Assembly: GCF_003996965.1 (NCBI RefSeq)
Contig: NZ_QWDM01000008.1
Location: 124,001 to 188,000, forward strand
DNA from: Flavobacterium cupreum
GTDB lineage: Bacteria; Bacteroidota; Bacteroidia; Flavobacteriales; Flavobacteriaceae
Length of the DNA stretch: 64,000 bases
Direction: 5' to 3'
Below the pieces are notes generated by a model. That model had not been told where the DNA came from. It ran no database searches and was given only the letters and a program-made list of their open reading frames with translations. A program made the position numbers and the translations under genes. Numbering within the stretch: position 1 is the stretch's first letter; every line of letters begins with the position of its first letter. Below, one piece after another: positions 17,905 through 28,051 of this stretch.

Positions 17905-18090
17905 GTAGAGGTGCACAACAGTGCCTCTAATAAGTTTCAGCGTTTTATTCAATATAATAAATATCCAAAACGTTAATCGTAGGGGCGCACAGCAGTGCGT
18001 CTACGCAATCTATGTCCGCCTGATTAAAAGACTACGATTTATGTTATTATCGAAATTCTTTGGGGAAGACGCACTGCTGTACGCCTCTAC
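17905..18090. repeat. Three copies of a GTAGAGGCGCACAGCAGTGC palindromic repeat
   Basis: Copies are at 17905-17930, 17978-18005 and, inverted, 18068-18090. Each is an imperfect palindrome around GCAC-agcaGTGC, with GTAG/CTAC ends. The arrangement is two direct copies followed by one reversed copy. A short open frame across this stretch is only repeat sequence. Confidence 0.8.
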
Positions 18091-18140
18091 AATATACCTT
18101 TAGAATATAATATTTGTTATATAGATTTTAAAAAAAAAAA

Positions 18141-18171
18141 CAAAAAACCCGACAACTTTCGTCATCGGGTT
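18141..18171 (-). terminator. Intrinsic terminator of lepA
   Basis: On the minus strand AACCCGA (from 18165-18171) pairs with TCGGGTT (18147-18153), the stem extended by GAC/GTC, followed by a long T-run (18131-18146 region). Confidence 0.85.
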
Positions 18172-18213
18172 CAATCTATATTCTTTCCTCTTTATTCTAT
18201 TTTCTAAAAAAAC

Positions 18214-20010
18214 TTAATCATTCAATTTCAAAACAGCCATAAAAGCTTCCTGAGGAATTTCAACATTTCCTACCTGTCTCATACGTTTTTTACCTTTTTT
18301 CTGTTTCTCCAGAAGTTTACGTTTACGGGAGATATCCCCACCGTAACATTTTGCGGTAACGTCTTTACGAAGTGCTTTAATCGTTTCACGGGCAATGATT
18401 TTAGCACCAATTGCCGCCTGAATCGGAATGTCAAATTGTTGTCTCGGAATTAGCTCGCGTAATTTCTCGGTCATTTTTTTACCGATGTTGTAGGCGTTGT
18501 CTTCGTGAATCAAGGCAGAAAGTGCATCAACCGTTTGAGCATTCAATAGTACATCCAGTTTTACTAATTTTGAAGTTCTCATTCCGATTGGAGAGTAGTC
18601 AAAAGAAGCATATCCTTTAGATACCGTTTTCAGACGATCGTAAAAATCGAATACAATCTCGGCTAAAGGCATATCAAAATTCAATTCAACTCTTTCTGTC
18701 GTTAAGTACGTTTGATTGGTAATTACGCCGCGTTTTTCGATACAAAGACTCATTACATTTCCAACAAAATCAGCTTTTGTAATGATCGTTGCTTTAATAT
18801 ACGGTTCTTCAACCCTGTCTAAACGAGAAGGTTCCGGTAAGTCAGAAGGATTGTTTACCACAAATGGTGTTTCAGGATCTTTTTTGGTATACGCCAGATA
18901 CGAAACGTTAGGAACCGTAGTAATTACAGTCATATCAAACTCACGCTCTAAACGTTCCTGGATAATTTCCATGTGGAGCATTCCTAAGAATCCGCAACGG
19001 AAACCAAATCCTAACGCTGCAGAACTTTCAGGTGTAAATACTAACGAAGCATCATTCAGCTGCAGTTTTTCCATAGAAGAACGCAAATCTTCATAGTCTT
19101 CTGTATCAACAGGGTAAATTCCGGCAAATACCATTGGTTTTACATCCTCAAAACCTGTAATCATATTGGTAGTAGGCGTTTTAGCATCCGTTAGAGTATC
19201 TCCAACTTTTACATCTTTGGCTTCTTTAATTCCGGAAATCAAATAACCAACATCACCTGTAGAAATAACATTTTTAGGAACCTGGTTCAGTTTTAAAGTT
19301 CCAACCTCATCAGCAAAATACTCATTGCCGGTGGCCATGAATTTAATTTTCTGCCCTTTTCTGATTTCCCCGTTTACAACTCTGAAGATTACTTCAATTC
19401 CACGAAACGGATTGTAATGTGAATCAAAAATCAGTGCCTGTAAGGGTTCGTCAACATTTCCTTTTGGCGGCGGAATTTTTTCAATAATGGCGGCCAGGAT
19501 GTTTTCGACACCGAAACCTGTTTTTCCCGAAGCATGAATAATATCTTCTAATTTACAGCCAAGCAAATCAATAATATCATCACTCACTTCTTCAGGATTG
19601 GCACTTGGTAAATCTACTTTATTCAAAACCGGAATAATTTCCAGGTCATTTTCTAAAGCTAAATATAAATTTGAAATCGTTTGTGCCTGAATACTTTGTG
19701 CCGCATCAACAATCAAAAGGGCACCTTCGCAGGCAGCAATAGATCGTGAAACTTCGTATGAAAAGTCAACGTGACCGGGAGTATCAATTAAATTTAAGAT
19801 GTATTCCTCTCCTTTATAAGTGTATTCCATCTGAATGGCGTGACTTTTTATGGTGATTCCACGCTCACGCTCCAGGTCCATGTTGTCAAGCAATTGTGCT
19901 TTTTCCTCACGGGCTGTAACGGTTTGTGTGGCACCTAATAATCGGTCTGCCAATGTACTTTTACCGTGGTCAATGTGTGCAATAATGCAAAAGTTACGTA
20001 TCTTCTTCAT
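18214..20010 (-). CDS. lepA: Elongation factor 4 (LepA), ribosome back-translocation GTPase
   Basis: The 598-residue length and order of motifs are standard for LepA. They include the P-loop [15 protein letters not shown] near the start, RGITIKSHA (switch I), DTPGHVDF (G3), NKVDLP (G4), and the LepA-specific C-terminal domain ([24 protein letters not shown], read in parts). It acts on stalled ribosomes under stress. A TATCTTTG -7-like element lies on the minus strand at 20102-20109, giving a leader of about 85 bases. The gene is single, with a terminator downstream. Confidence 0.98.
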   Translation of the reverse strand: MKKIRNFCIIAHIDHGKSTLADRLLGATQTVTAREEKAQLLDNMDLERERGITIKSHAIQMEYTYKGEEYILNLIDTPGHVDFSYEVSRSIAACEGALLIVDAAQSIQAQTISNLYLALENDLEIIPVLNKVDLPSANPEEVSDDIIDLLGCKLEDIIHASGKTGFGVENILAAIIEKIPPPKGNVDEPLQALIFDSHYNPFRGIEVIFRVVNGEIRKGQKIKFMATGNEYFADEVGTLKLNQVPKNVISTGDVGYLISGIKEAKDVKVGDTLTDAKTPTTNMITGFEDVKPMVFAGIYPVDTEDYEDLRSSMEKLQLNDASLVFTPESSAALGFGFRCGFLGMLHMEIIQERLEREFDMTVITTVPNVSYLAYTKKDPETPFVVNNPSDLPEPSRLDRVEEPYIKATIITKADFVGNVMSLCIEKRGVITNQTYLTTERVELNFDMPLAEIVFDFYDRLKTVSKGYASFDYSPIGMRTSKLVKLDVLLNAQTVDALSALIHEDNAYNIGKKMTEKLRELIPRQQFDIPIQAAIGAKIIARETIKALRKDVTAKCYGGDISRKRKLLEKQKKGKKRMRQVGNVEIPQEAFMAVLKLND

Positions 20011-20174
20011 TTTCTATTTCAATTCTCTATACGAGTTTTAAGTATTTTTTCGGGTATAAATTTACGCTTGGGCAATTGCTGCAGAGCGTGTTATTAAGGC
20101 GCAAAGATAGCGGAAAGTTTTGGATTCTGGAATGAAGATGAGTGAATGTTAGATACTGCAATTCAAAATCGTTT

Positions 20175-20912
20175 TTAAAATTCAAAATTGAATCCTTTTT
20201 CGGTCAGCTTTTTGTAAACTTCGGGATCAAATTTATATAATTTGGCCGCCCTGTGGGAAACCGCTTTTTGTTTTTCTTCGAGTTCAAGGAGTAACTTCAT
20301 GTGCAGGATTTTTCGGCGAAAATTGGACTTGTCGAGTTCTACTCCTAATATTTCTTCGTAAAGATGCATTAGTTGCAATAAGGTAAACTTTTCAGGCAAA
20401 AGATTAAAACCAATCGGAGCCTGACGGACTCTGTTGCGCAATTGCATCAGACTGAATTTTAAAATTTCATTGTGGTCAAAGATTAAATGCGGAATATCAG
20501 CGATTTTATACCATTTCGCTTCAATTACTTTTAAACTTGCTTTGATATTATAGTCTTCCCGGTTTAGCAAAGTATAATAGCCAATTGTAATCACCCTTTT
20601 GGAGCTTACACGTTCCGGATCCGTAAAAGCCTTTAACTGCTCGAGATAAAGATGGTCCAGATTGGTTAATTCGTATACAATTCGGTGTGCGGCATGATCG
20701 GTACTTTCTTCTGTTTTGATCCAGCCTCCGAGAAGTCCCCATTTTCCGATGCTTTCTCCTTCTGCATGTTGTACCAAAAGTACTTCGAGGTTTTGTTTGT
20801 TAAATCCGAAGATTACGCAATCGATCGTAATTCCGTCAATGACAGCCGTGTCGCCTTCTTCTCTTATTTCTGACAGGGTTTCGGGAGTATTTTTAGAAGA
20901 TAAAAATGTCAT
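20175..20912 (-). CDS. Nudix-fold transcriptional regulator, paralogue 1 (sugar-regulator type)
   Basis: The 245-residue protein has an N-terminal Nudix fold (about 25-150) and a C-terminal winged-helix region (about 165-245, GFNLLPEKFTLLQL ... FRRKILHMKLL ... GFNFEF), the layout of NrtR/AraR-like regulators. The Nudix box is damaged. At GGWIKTEES...HRIVYELTNL the Arg-Glu pair is Arg-Ile and the Glu-Glu pair is Glu-Leu, so hydrolysis is unlikely and ligand sensing is expected. It lies 20 bp behind a close paralogue, divergent from xylBA. Nudix-fold regulators of arabinose genes are established in Bacteroides, so xylose or arabinose control is the best guess. Confidence 0.88.
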   Translation of the reverse strand: MTFLSSKNTPETLSEIREEGDTAVIDGITIDCVIFGFNKQNLEVLLVQHAEGESIGKWGLLGGWIKTEESTDHAAHRIVYELTNLDHLYLEQLKAFTDPERVSSKRVITIGYYTLLNREDYNIKASLKVIEAKWYKIADIPHLIFDHNEILKFSLMQLRNRVRQAPIGFNLLPEKFTLLQLMHLYEEILGVELDKSNFRRKILHMKLLLELEEKQKAVSHRAAKLYKFDPEVYKKLTEKGFNFEF

Positions 20913-20932
20913 TTTTGGGCAGGGACTAGGGT

Positions 20933-21649
20933 TTAAAACTCAAAATTAAATCCTTTTTCGGTAAGTTTCTTGTAAATGTCCGGGTCAAATTTATACAATT
21001 TTGCCGCCCGGTGCGAAACATCCTGTTGTTTTTCATCAAGTGCCACCAGTAATTTCATATGAAGGATTTTACGCCTGAAATTTGATTTGTCCATTTCCAC
21101 ACCCAGAATTTCTTCGTAAAGATGCATCAATTGCAGTAACGTAAATTTTTCAGGAAGAAGATTGAATCCTAATGGTGCCTGCCGAACCCTGTTGCGAAGG
21201 TGTTTCAGGCTGTAGCCTAAAATTTCGTTGTGATCGTAAATTAAGTCGGGAATGCTGTTTATTTTATACCATTTGGCATCAGCAGCTGTAAAACCTGCTT
21301 TAATATTATAGTCTTCTCGTTTTACCAAGGCATAATAGCCAATGGTGATAACACGTCGAAGCGGGAAACGATCCGGATCCCCAAAAGCTTTCAATTGTTC
21401 TAAGTAGATGTTGTCAAGGCCGGTAAGTTCGTTCAGTAAACGGTGGGCAGCAGAATCGGTACTTTCCTTTTTATAGATCCATCCTCCCGGAAGTCCCCAT
21501 TTTCCTTTACTGATTCCCTCCCCGTGTTGTACCAAAAGTACTTCCAGGCTTCCTTTGTCAAAACCAAAAATGACACAGTCAATCGTGATTGCATTCATCG
21601 CGGTCTGTTCGCTTTTCAAAAGTGAATCATCATCCTCATTTTTAACCAT
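20933..21649 (-). CDS. Nudix-fold transcriptional regulator, paralogue 2 (sugar-regulator type)
   Basis: The 238-residue paralogue is co-directional with the 20175-20912 gene and first in the pair. The wing region is almost the same (LLPEKFTLLQLMHLYEE, KSNFRRKILHMKLL, LTEKGFNFEF). The Nudix box is again defective (HRLLNELTGL), with Leu where the first catalytic Glu and the last Glu should be. The start is ATG at 21649. The 393-bp space to xylB contains an inverted repeat at the presumed xyl promoter. Duplication followed by divergence in ligand or DNA specificity is likely, perhaps one for xylose and one for another sugar of the same polymer. Confidence 0.88.
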   Translation of the reverse strand: MVKNEDDDSLLKSEQTAMNAITIDCVIFGFDKGSLEVLLVQHGEGISKGKWGLPGGWIYKKESTDSAAHRLLNELTGLDNIYLEQLKAFGDPDRFPLRRVITIGYYALVKREDYNIKAGFTAADAKWYKINSIPDLIYDHNEILGYSLKHLRNRVRQAPLGFNLLPEKFTLLQLMHLYEEILGVEMDKSNFRRKILHMKLLVALDEKQQDVSHRAAKLYKFDPDIYKKLTEKGFNFEF

Positions 21650-21926
21650 AACCTACTTTAAATTTTGACAAATTAAATAAATAAAATGAATAATTGACGC
21701 CATAAATCTTTTATATTTTTTTGAACGTAGCAATTTTCTGATAATCAGGTGGTTGTTTTATTGCTGATTTTTTCTTTCTAATTTAAGTATTCTTAAATGT
21801 CTGATTGTCAAATCGCTGATTCGATATTTTTTTAATAATTTTTATTTCACTTTAGCATTCCTTTTTAGTGTATTGATAAAAATCACTATGCATTAATCGT
21901 AATAGCCAAAAAAAATATCTAATATT

Positions 21927-21994
21927 TTGTTAATATAGAAAAAATGTTTTACACTTGTAGTCAAATTTACCATAAGATAAGTTCAATTTGACTA
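21927..21994 (+). promoter_or_regulatory. Candidate xylBA/PUL promoter and operator
   Basis: TTG (21927-21929), 20 bases, then TACACTTG (21950-21957, one mismatch to TAnnTTTG) form a promoter. Immediately after it TAGTCAAATT (21958-21967) is repeated inverted as AATTTGACTA (21985-21994), a perfect 10-bp inverted repeat with 17-base spacing, at the expected transcript start. The left arm also reads TAAATTTG on the minus strand (21962-21969). The rest of the 21650-22042 gap is A/T-rich without other features. Confidence 0.5.
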
Positions 21995-22042
21995 TTAGTT
22001 TGCAAAACAACAATAATTCTTTAATTAAATAAAATATAGCTG

Positions 22043-23539
22043 ATGTTATTTTTAGGAATTGATTTAGGAAGCTCATCTGTAAAACTCTCTGTATTTGATC
22101 CGGAAAAAGGAGCAACTATTGGAGCGGTTAGCGTTCCTGATTTTGAAATGCCAATTATTGCCCCGGAATTTGGATGGGCCGAACAAGATCCGGAATCCTG
22201 GTGGACGTATGTAAAAGACGGAATCAGGCAATTAGGTTCAAAATCAAATATTGATTTAAAAAAGATTGCCGGAATCGGTATTGCCTATCAAATGCACGGA
22301 TTGGTTTTGACCGATGAGAATTTAAATCCGGTTCGTTCTTCAATCATCTGGTGCGATAGCCGTGCGGCGATTATTGGGGATACCATTTATGATCAGATTG
22401 GAGCTGAAAATTGCCAGCAACAAATTTTAGGAAGCCCGGGAAATTTTACCGCTTCAAAACTAAAATGGGTAAAAGACTATCAGCCGGAAATTTTCGCGAA
22501 AGCAAAATACATGATGTTACCCGGTGATTTTATTGCTGCCAAATTATCAAAAACAGCCCAAATCAGTACTTCCGGATTGTCAGAAGCCGCTTTGTGGAAC
22601 TTCTCAGAAGGAAAACTGGCGACTGAAATTCTGTCCCAGATGGGATTATCGGAAGAAATTGTTCCGGAAATTGTTTCAAATTTCGGAATTCAGGCCACTG
22701 TTCATGCAGAAATTGCTGAGGAATTGGGATTGAATTCAGCTGTAAAAATAACCTATCGTGCAGGAGACCAGCCCAACAATGCGTTATCACTTAACGTTTT
22801 GAAACCCGGCGAAATAGCCACAACAGCCGGAACTTCGGCAGTTGTATACGCAGTAAGTGATCAGGATGCCTATGACAAACAAAACAGAATCAATACTTTT
22901 TTACATGTTAATAATTCAGAAACCGAAAAACGCAACGGTGTAATGTTGTGTATTAACGGTTCGGGAATTTTATACCAGTGGCTGCGAAAAATCATGTCGG
23001 TAGACAAAACCGAACTGATCGCTTACGAAAAACTAAATGCTGAAGCAGCGAAAGTGGAAGCCGGTAGCAACGGACTACGTTTTTACCCTTTCGGAAATGG
23101 CGTGGAACGTATTTTTAATAATAAAAATGCGACTTCGGGAATTCAGAATCTAAACTTTAATATTCATCAGCCCTCTCATTTGGTCCGTGCGGCCTGTGAA
23201 GGAATCGTGTTTGCCATGAACTACGGTTTTGATGTTATGAAAGAAGTCGGGGTTTCGGGAACTGTGGTAAGAGCGGGAAATTCAAACCTTTTCTTAAGTC
23301 CGGTTTTCAGGGAAATCTTTACCAATACGACACAAACTACTTTAGAATTATACAATACTTCAGGAGCTGAAGGTGCCGCAAGAGGCGCTGCTTACGGTTA
23401 CGGATATTACAGTTCGCTGGAAGAAGCTTTTCAGGGATTGCAATGTCTGGATCGAATTGAACCCAATAAAATCCTGACAAATCAATATCAGGATTTATAT
23501 CAGGAATGGAAAAATCACATTAAAATCGAACAACAATAA
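22043..23539 (+). CDS. xylB: Xylulokinase
   Basis: XylB phosphorylates D-xylulose to xylulose 5-phosphate. The 498-residue FGGY-family kinase starts with the ATP-binding strand-loop [17 protein letters not shown]. It contains the substrate loop AYQMHGLVL with WCDSRA, the catalytic Asp in [10 protein letters not shown], and the C-terminal nucleotide loop [15 protein letters not shown]. Its stop overlaps the xylA start (TAATG), showing translational coupling. It is the first gene of the xyl/PUL run. Confidence 0.96.
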   Translation: MLFLGIDLGSSSVKLSVFDPEKGATIGAVSVPDFEMPIIAPEFGWAEQDPESWWTYVKDGIRQLGSKSNIDLKKIAGIGIAYQMHGLVLTDENLNPVRSSIIWCDSRAAIIGDTIYDQIGAENCQQQILGSPGNFTASKLKWVKDYQPEIFAKAKYMMLPGDFIAAKLSKTAQISTSGLSEAALWNFSEGKLATEILSQMGLSEEIVPEIVSNFGIQATVHAEIAEELGLNSAVKITYRAGDQPNNALSLNVLKPGEIATTAGTSAVVYAVSDQDAYDKQNRINTFLHVNNSETEKRNGVMLCINGSGILYQWLRKIMSVDKTELIAYEKLNAEAAKVEAGSNGLRFYPFGNGVERIFNNKNATSGIQNLNFNIHQPSHLVRAACEGIVFAMNYGFDVMKEVGVSGTVVRAGNSNLFLSPVFREIFTNTTQTTLELYNTSGAEGAARGAAYGYGYYSSLEEAFQGLQCLDRIEPNKILTNQYQDLYQEWKNHIKIEQQ

Positions 23540-24861
23540 TGAGCACAACAAAACAAACCTATTTCAAAAACATAGACACGATTAAATTCGAAGGTAGAGA
23601 AAGTGATAACCCGTTAGCGTTTAAATGGTACGATGAAAATCGTGTCGTTGCAGGTAAAACATTAAAAGAGCATTTGCGTTTTTCAATGGCTTACTGGCAT
23701 ACGCTGTGTAATACAGGAGGCGATCCGTTTGGAGCTTCGACGGAAACTTTTTCATGGGATAAAAACGAAAATGCAATTCTAAGAGCGAAAGACAAAATGG
23801 ATGCTGCTTTTGAATTCATGACCAAGTTAGGTTTGCCTTATTATTGTTTTCATGATGTGGATGTCGTGGATGATGCACCGACTCTGGCAGAATTTGAAAT
23901 CCGTATTCAGACTATGGTCGAGTATGCCAAACAAAAACAACAGGAATCCGGAATTAAATTGCTGTGGGGAACTTCCAACTTATTCAGCAATCCCCGCTAC
24001 ATGAATGGTGCTGCAACGAATCCAAACTTTGATGTTTTGGCGTATGCAGGAGCTCAGGCAAAAATTGCTATTGATGCCACCATTGCTTTAGGCGGTGAAA
24101 ATTATGTTTTCTGGGGAGGCCGTGAAGGATACATGAGCCTTTTAAATACAGACATGAAAAGAGAACTGGACCATTTAGGAAGGTTTTTAAACACGTGTAA
24201 AGATTATGCCCGTAAAGAAGGTTTCAAAGGAAACTTCTTAATCGAACCAAAACCAATGGAACCAACCAAACATCAATATGATTTTGATGCGGCGACTTCA
24301 TTAGGGTTCATTCATAAATACGGACTTCAAAACGATTTCAAATTAAATCTTGAAGTGAACCATGCAACGCTTGCCGGACACTCTTTCGAGCATGAATTGC
24401 AGGTTGCCGTTGATGCCGGAATGTTAGGAAGCATTGATGCCAACAGAGGTGATTACCAAAATGGCTGGGACACTGATCAGTTCCCGATTAATCTTCAGGA
24501 AGTTACCCAGGCAATGCTGGTTATCCTGGAAGGTGGCGGAATTCAGGGCGGTGGCGTAAACTTTGATGCCAAAGTGAGAAGAAATTCAATCGATTTGGAA
24601 GACAAATTTATTGCGCACATTTCAGGAATGGATGTTTTTGCAAGAGGATTAATCTGTGCCGATCATATTTTACAAAATACAGATTACAGAAAATTACGCA
24701 CACAGCGTTACAGTTCATTTGACGGCGGAAACGGAGCGAAGTTCGAAAACGGGGAATTGTCTCTGGAAGATCTAAGTAAAATTGCACGTGCAAGTGGGGA
24801 ACCTCAGCCCTTAAGCGGCAGACAGGAATTATTCGAGCAAATTATTTCGAATGCATACTAA
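23539..24861 (+). CDS. xylA: Xylose isomerase
   Basis: XylA converts D-xylose to D-xylulose. The 440-residue class II enzyme shows the catalytic His motif [10 protein letters not shown] and the metal ligands in [28 protein letters not shown] and [17 protein letters not shown]. SusC starts 49 bp downstream (24911), so sugar import and xylose catabolism are probably on one transcript. No xylose permease is present in the window. Confidence 0.97.
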   Translation: MSTTKQTYFKNIDTIKFEGRESDNPLAFKWYDENRVVAGKTLKEHLRFSMAYWHTLCNTGGDPFGASTETFSWDKNENAILRAKDKMDAAFEFMTKLGLPYYCFHDVDVVDDAPTLAEFEIRIQTMVEYAKQKQQESGIKLLWGTSNLFSNPRYMNGAATNPNFDVLAYAGAQAKIAIDATIALGGENYVFWGGREGYMSLLNTDMKRELDHLGRFLNTCKDYARKEGFKGNFLIEPKPMEPTKHQYDFDAATSLGFIHKYGLQNDFKLNLEVNHATLAGHSFEHELQVAVDAGMLGSIDANRGDYQNGWDTDQFPINLQEVTQAMLVILEGGGIQGGGVNFDAKVRRNSIDLEDKFIAHISGMDVFARGLICADHILQNTDYRKLRTQRYSSFDGGNGAKFENGELSLEDLSKIARASGEPQPLSGRQELFEQIISNAY

Positions 24862-24910
24862 ATTAAATTATAAGGTAACTAACTATAAATTTAACCAATT
24901 CTTAATTATT

Positions 24911-27900
24911 ATGAAAAGCAAATATTGTATAAAAACAACAATGCTTCCGTTTTGTATGGCGCTGCTGCTTAGCGTCTTTACGCTACAATCTGGTTTTGCA
25001 CAGGAGCAGGCCCAGGTCGTAACCGGAAATGTAAAATCAGCAGAAGACGGTATGGGCGTTCCCGGTGCTACCGTTGGAATTGAAGGAACGAAAACAGCAA
25101 CCTCAACAGATTTTGACGGAAATTTCAAACTGGAAGTAAAAACAGGCAACGTACTTGTGATCAGTTTTATGGGATTTAAAACGCAACGCGTAACTGTTGG
25201 AACTCAGAAAACAATTGCTGTTACCTTACAGACCGAAGCGGCAGATCTTAAGGAAGTGGTTGTTATTGGGTATGGTTCACAGAAAAAAACACTGGTAACC
25301 AATGCTGTTACTCAGGTTAGTGGAGAAAATCTTGCCAGAACCAATACAACAAATGCACTTCAGGCACTTCAGGGTCAGGCAGCAGGAATCCAGATTACTT
25401 CTACTTCAGGGCAACCGGGAGAAGGATTAAATGTGGTGATCAGAGGTGTGGGTTCAACAGCAGGAAGCAGTCCGCTATATGTTGTAGACGGAATACTTAC
25501 TACTGATATTTCTTATTTAAGCAATTCAGATATAGAATCTATTTCTGTATTAAAAGATGCGGCATCTGCTGCTATTTATGGTTCTCAGGCTTCCAATGGA
25601 GTGGTTTTGGTAACCACTAAAAAGGGAAAAAGAGGTTCGGCAGGACAAATGACTTTTGATCAGTATTATGGTGTACAATCAGTATCGAGAAAAGTAGATT
25701 TGTTAGATGCTACAGAATATGCGACGATACTAAATGAGGCGAGAGTAAACTCTGGTAATACTCCTTATTTTACCAATGCCCAAATTGCCGGAATGGGTTC
25801 CGGAACAAAGTGGATGGATAAAATGCTGGTTGATAATGCAGCTACCAAAAACTTCTCATTTGGTGCCTCCGGTGGCTCGGATACTTCTGTATATTCGTCC
25901 TCTTTGTCTTATTTAGGACAGGAAGGAGTTGTAGGAGGTAAAGATTTATCGAACTATGAGCGTTATAATTTCAGATTCAATTCAGAACATAAATTATACA
26001 AAGATGTAGTGACTTTCGGTCAGAACTTAAGTTTTGCTTACATTAATAAAAACGGAATCGGAGTTGGAAATCAGTACAGCAATTCTTTAAGAAGTGCTTT
26101 TCAGGTATCACCATTATTACCGATGTACGATGCCAATGGTAATTATTACGATAGTACCAAAAACAGTGAGCCGTGGCTGGCAGGTCAGGCAAATCCTTAC
26201 GCATTAATGGTGTATAACAATCAGAATGAAAGCAATAACCAAAAATTGCTTGGAAATGTGTACTTGCAAATAGAACCAATCAAAAACCTGACATTCAGAA
26301 CTACTTTAGGTCTTGATTATTATGCAGGTGAAGGACATTCTTACCTTCCTAAATATCAATTGTCAATTTATGCCAACAGTGTTGCTGATAAAGTAACTCA
26401 AAACATGAATAAAGGCAAAACACTTACCTGGGATAATTTACTGACGTATAAGTTTAATGTTGCCGAAACGCACCGTTTTGAGACCATGGTAGGAACATCA
26501 TCTATTAATTTTGACGGAACTACAATACAGGCTTCCAATGCAGATTCGTTTTTTAGTGATCTGGAACATGCCTGGTTAGACAATACAACCAATAAAGACG
26601 GTGCTAAAATAGCCTTAAATGGTATCAAGCAACAGACTAAAAGAATGTCTTATTTCGGAAGATTAAATTACAGTTTTAAAGAAACTTATTTGTTAAATGC
26701 CACTTTTAGAGTTGACGGATCTTCCATTTTTGCCAAGCAGAATGAATGGGGCTATTTCCCATCTGTTTCCGGAGGATGGATTGCTTCCAACGAAGCATTT
26801 TTAAAAGATTCAAAAGTGATCAATTTTCTTAAATTGAGAGCGTCCTGGGGGCAAGTTGGAAATCAGAATGCAAGAGCTTTTCAATACCTGTCACCCATAA
26901 AAGTAGACGATACTAATTACAATTTTGGAGAAGAAGGCGCTCTTACTCCGGGAGCCTACCCAAACAGATTATCTAATCTGGACTTAAAATGGGAAACTTC
27001 CGAGCAGATTGACCTTGGTCTTGATGCCAGATTTTTAGACAATGCCTTAAATTTCACAGTTGATTTTTATAAGAAAACCAACAAAGACTGGTTAATATTA
27101 GCGCCAATTTTAGCAACTGCAGGTGCTGATGCACCATTTATTAACGGAGGAAATGTTGTTAATAAAGGGGTTGAGGTAAGTTTGAATTACCAGAATAATA
27201 TTGGAGATTTTAAATATAGTGTGAGTGCAAATGGCGCTTATAACAAAAATACAGTGGGTGCAATACCTACAGCAGACGGAATCATTCATGGATTGCCTAA
27301 TGAACTTTATGACAATTCAAGTGAATTCTACAGAGCACAAAACGGATACCCGTTAGGCTATTTCTGGGGATATAAAACCGGAGGTGTTTTTCAAAACCAG
27401 GCACAAATTGACAATTATAAATCGTCAAACGGTGTAGTATTACAGCCTACTGCAGCTCCAGGGGATCTTATTTATGTCAACACAAACGGAGATGATAAAA
27501 TTGACGCTACTGATAAAACCAGTATCGGAAACCCTAATCCGGACTTTACTTATGGGTTCTCTTTATCAGGTAGCTACAAAGCATTTGACTTTTCGGTTTT
27601 GGCGAATGGTGTAGCAGGAAACCAAATTGTACAATCCTACAGAAACCAATCCGGTGCTTACGGAAATTATACTTCTGCCATATTAGATCGTTGGCATGGA
27701 GAAGGTTCTTCGAACACAACACCAAGAGTAACAGAAGACAACAGGAACTTTACACAGTTTTCAGATTTATATGTTCAGGATGGGGATTTCTTAAGAATCA
27801 GTACGGTGACAGTAGGATTTGATTTGGCAAAAATGAAACAATCTAAACCGTTTTTTGCAAGCCAGTTCAGACTTTACTTTTCAGTATTAAATCTGTACAC

Positions 27901-28039
27901 TTTTACAAAGTATAACGGTATGGATCCTGAAATTGGATTTGGTTCTTCCAACGATGACCAAAAATTTTCATCAGGTGTAGATGTTGGTTATTATCCACGA
28001 CCAAGAACATTCATGATGGGATTAAATGTTAAACTTTAA
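24911..28039 (+). CDS. susC: SusC-like TonB-dependent outer-membrane transporter
   Basis: The 1042-residue protein has a signal peptide (to about residue 31, SGFAQ). A carboxypeptidase-like regulatory domain (GNVKSAEDGMGVPGATVGI) follows, then a TonB-box region (LKEVVVIGYGSQKK), the plug (QALQGQAAGIQI, VVIRGVGSTAGSSPLYVVDGI) and a large beta-barrel ending in aromatic and basic residues (MMGLNVKL). It imports oligosaccharides across the outer membrane with its SusD partner. ATG 24911 (MKSKYCIK) is used, because the longer frame from 24851 lacks a signal-like start and overlaps xylA. Confidence 0.96.
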   Translation: MKSKYCIKTTMLPFCMALLLSVFTLQSGFAQEQAQVVTGNVKSAEDGMGVPGATVGIEGTKTATSTDFDGNFKLEVKTGNVLVISFMGFKTQRVTVGTQKTIAVTLQTEAADLKEVVVIGYGSQKKTLVTNAVTQVSGENLARTNTTNALQALQGQAAGIQITSTSGQPGEGLNVVIRGVGSTAGSSPLYVVDGILTTDISYLSNSDIESISVLKDAASAAIYGSQASNGVVLVTTKKGKRGSAGQMTFDQYYGVQSVSRKVDLLDATEYATILNEARVNSGNTPYFTNAQIAGMGSGTKWMDKMLVDNAATKNFSFGASGGSDTSVYSSSLSYLGQEGVVGGKDLSNYERYNFRFNSEHKLYKDVVTFGQNLSFAYINKNGIGVGNQYSNSLRSAFQVSPLLPMYDANGNYYDSTKNSEPWLAGQANPYALMVYNNQNESNNQKLLGNVYLQIEPIKNLTFRTTLGLDYYAGEGHSYLPKYQLSIYANSVADKVTQNMNKGKTLTWDNLLTYKFNVAETHRFETMVGTSSINFDGTTIQASNADSFFSDLEHAWLDNTTNKDGAKIALNGIKQQTKRMSYFGRLNYSFKETYLLNATFRVDGSSIFAKQNEWGYFPSVSGGWIASNEAFLKDSKVINFLKLRASWGQVGNQNARAFQYLSPIKVDDTNYNFGEEGALTPGAYPNRLSNLDLKWETSEQIDLGLDARFLDNALNFTVDFYKKTNKDWLILAPILATAGADAPFINGGNVVNKGVEVSLNYQNNIGDFKYSVSANGAYNKNTVGAIPTADGIIHGLPNELYDNSSEFYRAQNGYPLGYFWGYKTGGVFQNQAQIDNYKSSNGVVLQPTAAPGDLIYVNTNGDDKIDATDKTSIGNPNPDFTYGFSLSGSYKAFDFSVLANGVAGNQIVQSYRNQSGAYGNYTSAILDRWHGEGSSNTTPRVTEDNRNFTQFSDLYVQDGDFLRISTVTVGFDLAKMKQSKPFFASQFRLYFSVLNLYTFTKYNGMDPEIGFGSSNDDQKFSSGVDVGYYPRPRTFMMGLNVKL

Positions 28040-28051
28040 TAATAAAAAAAG

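Noticed and set aside
17921-18103. 60-codon frame before lepA
   Set aside because: Lies over the palindromic repeats; no coding evidence.
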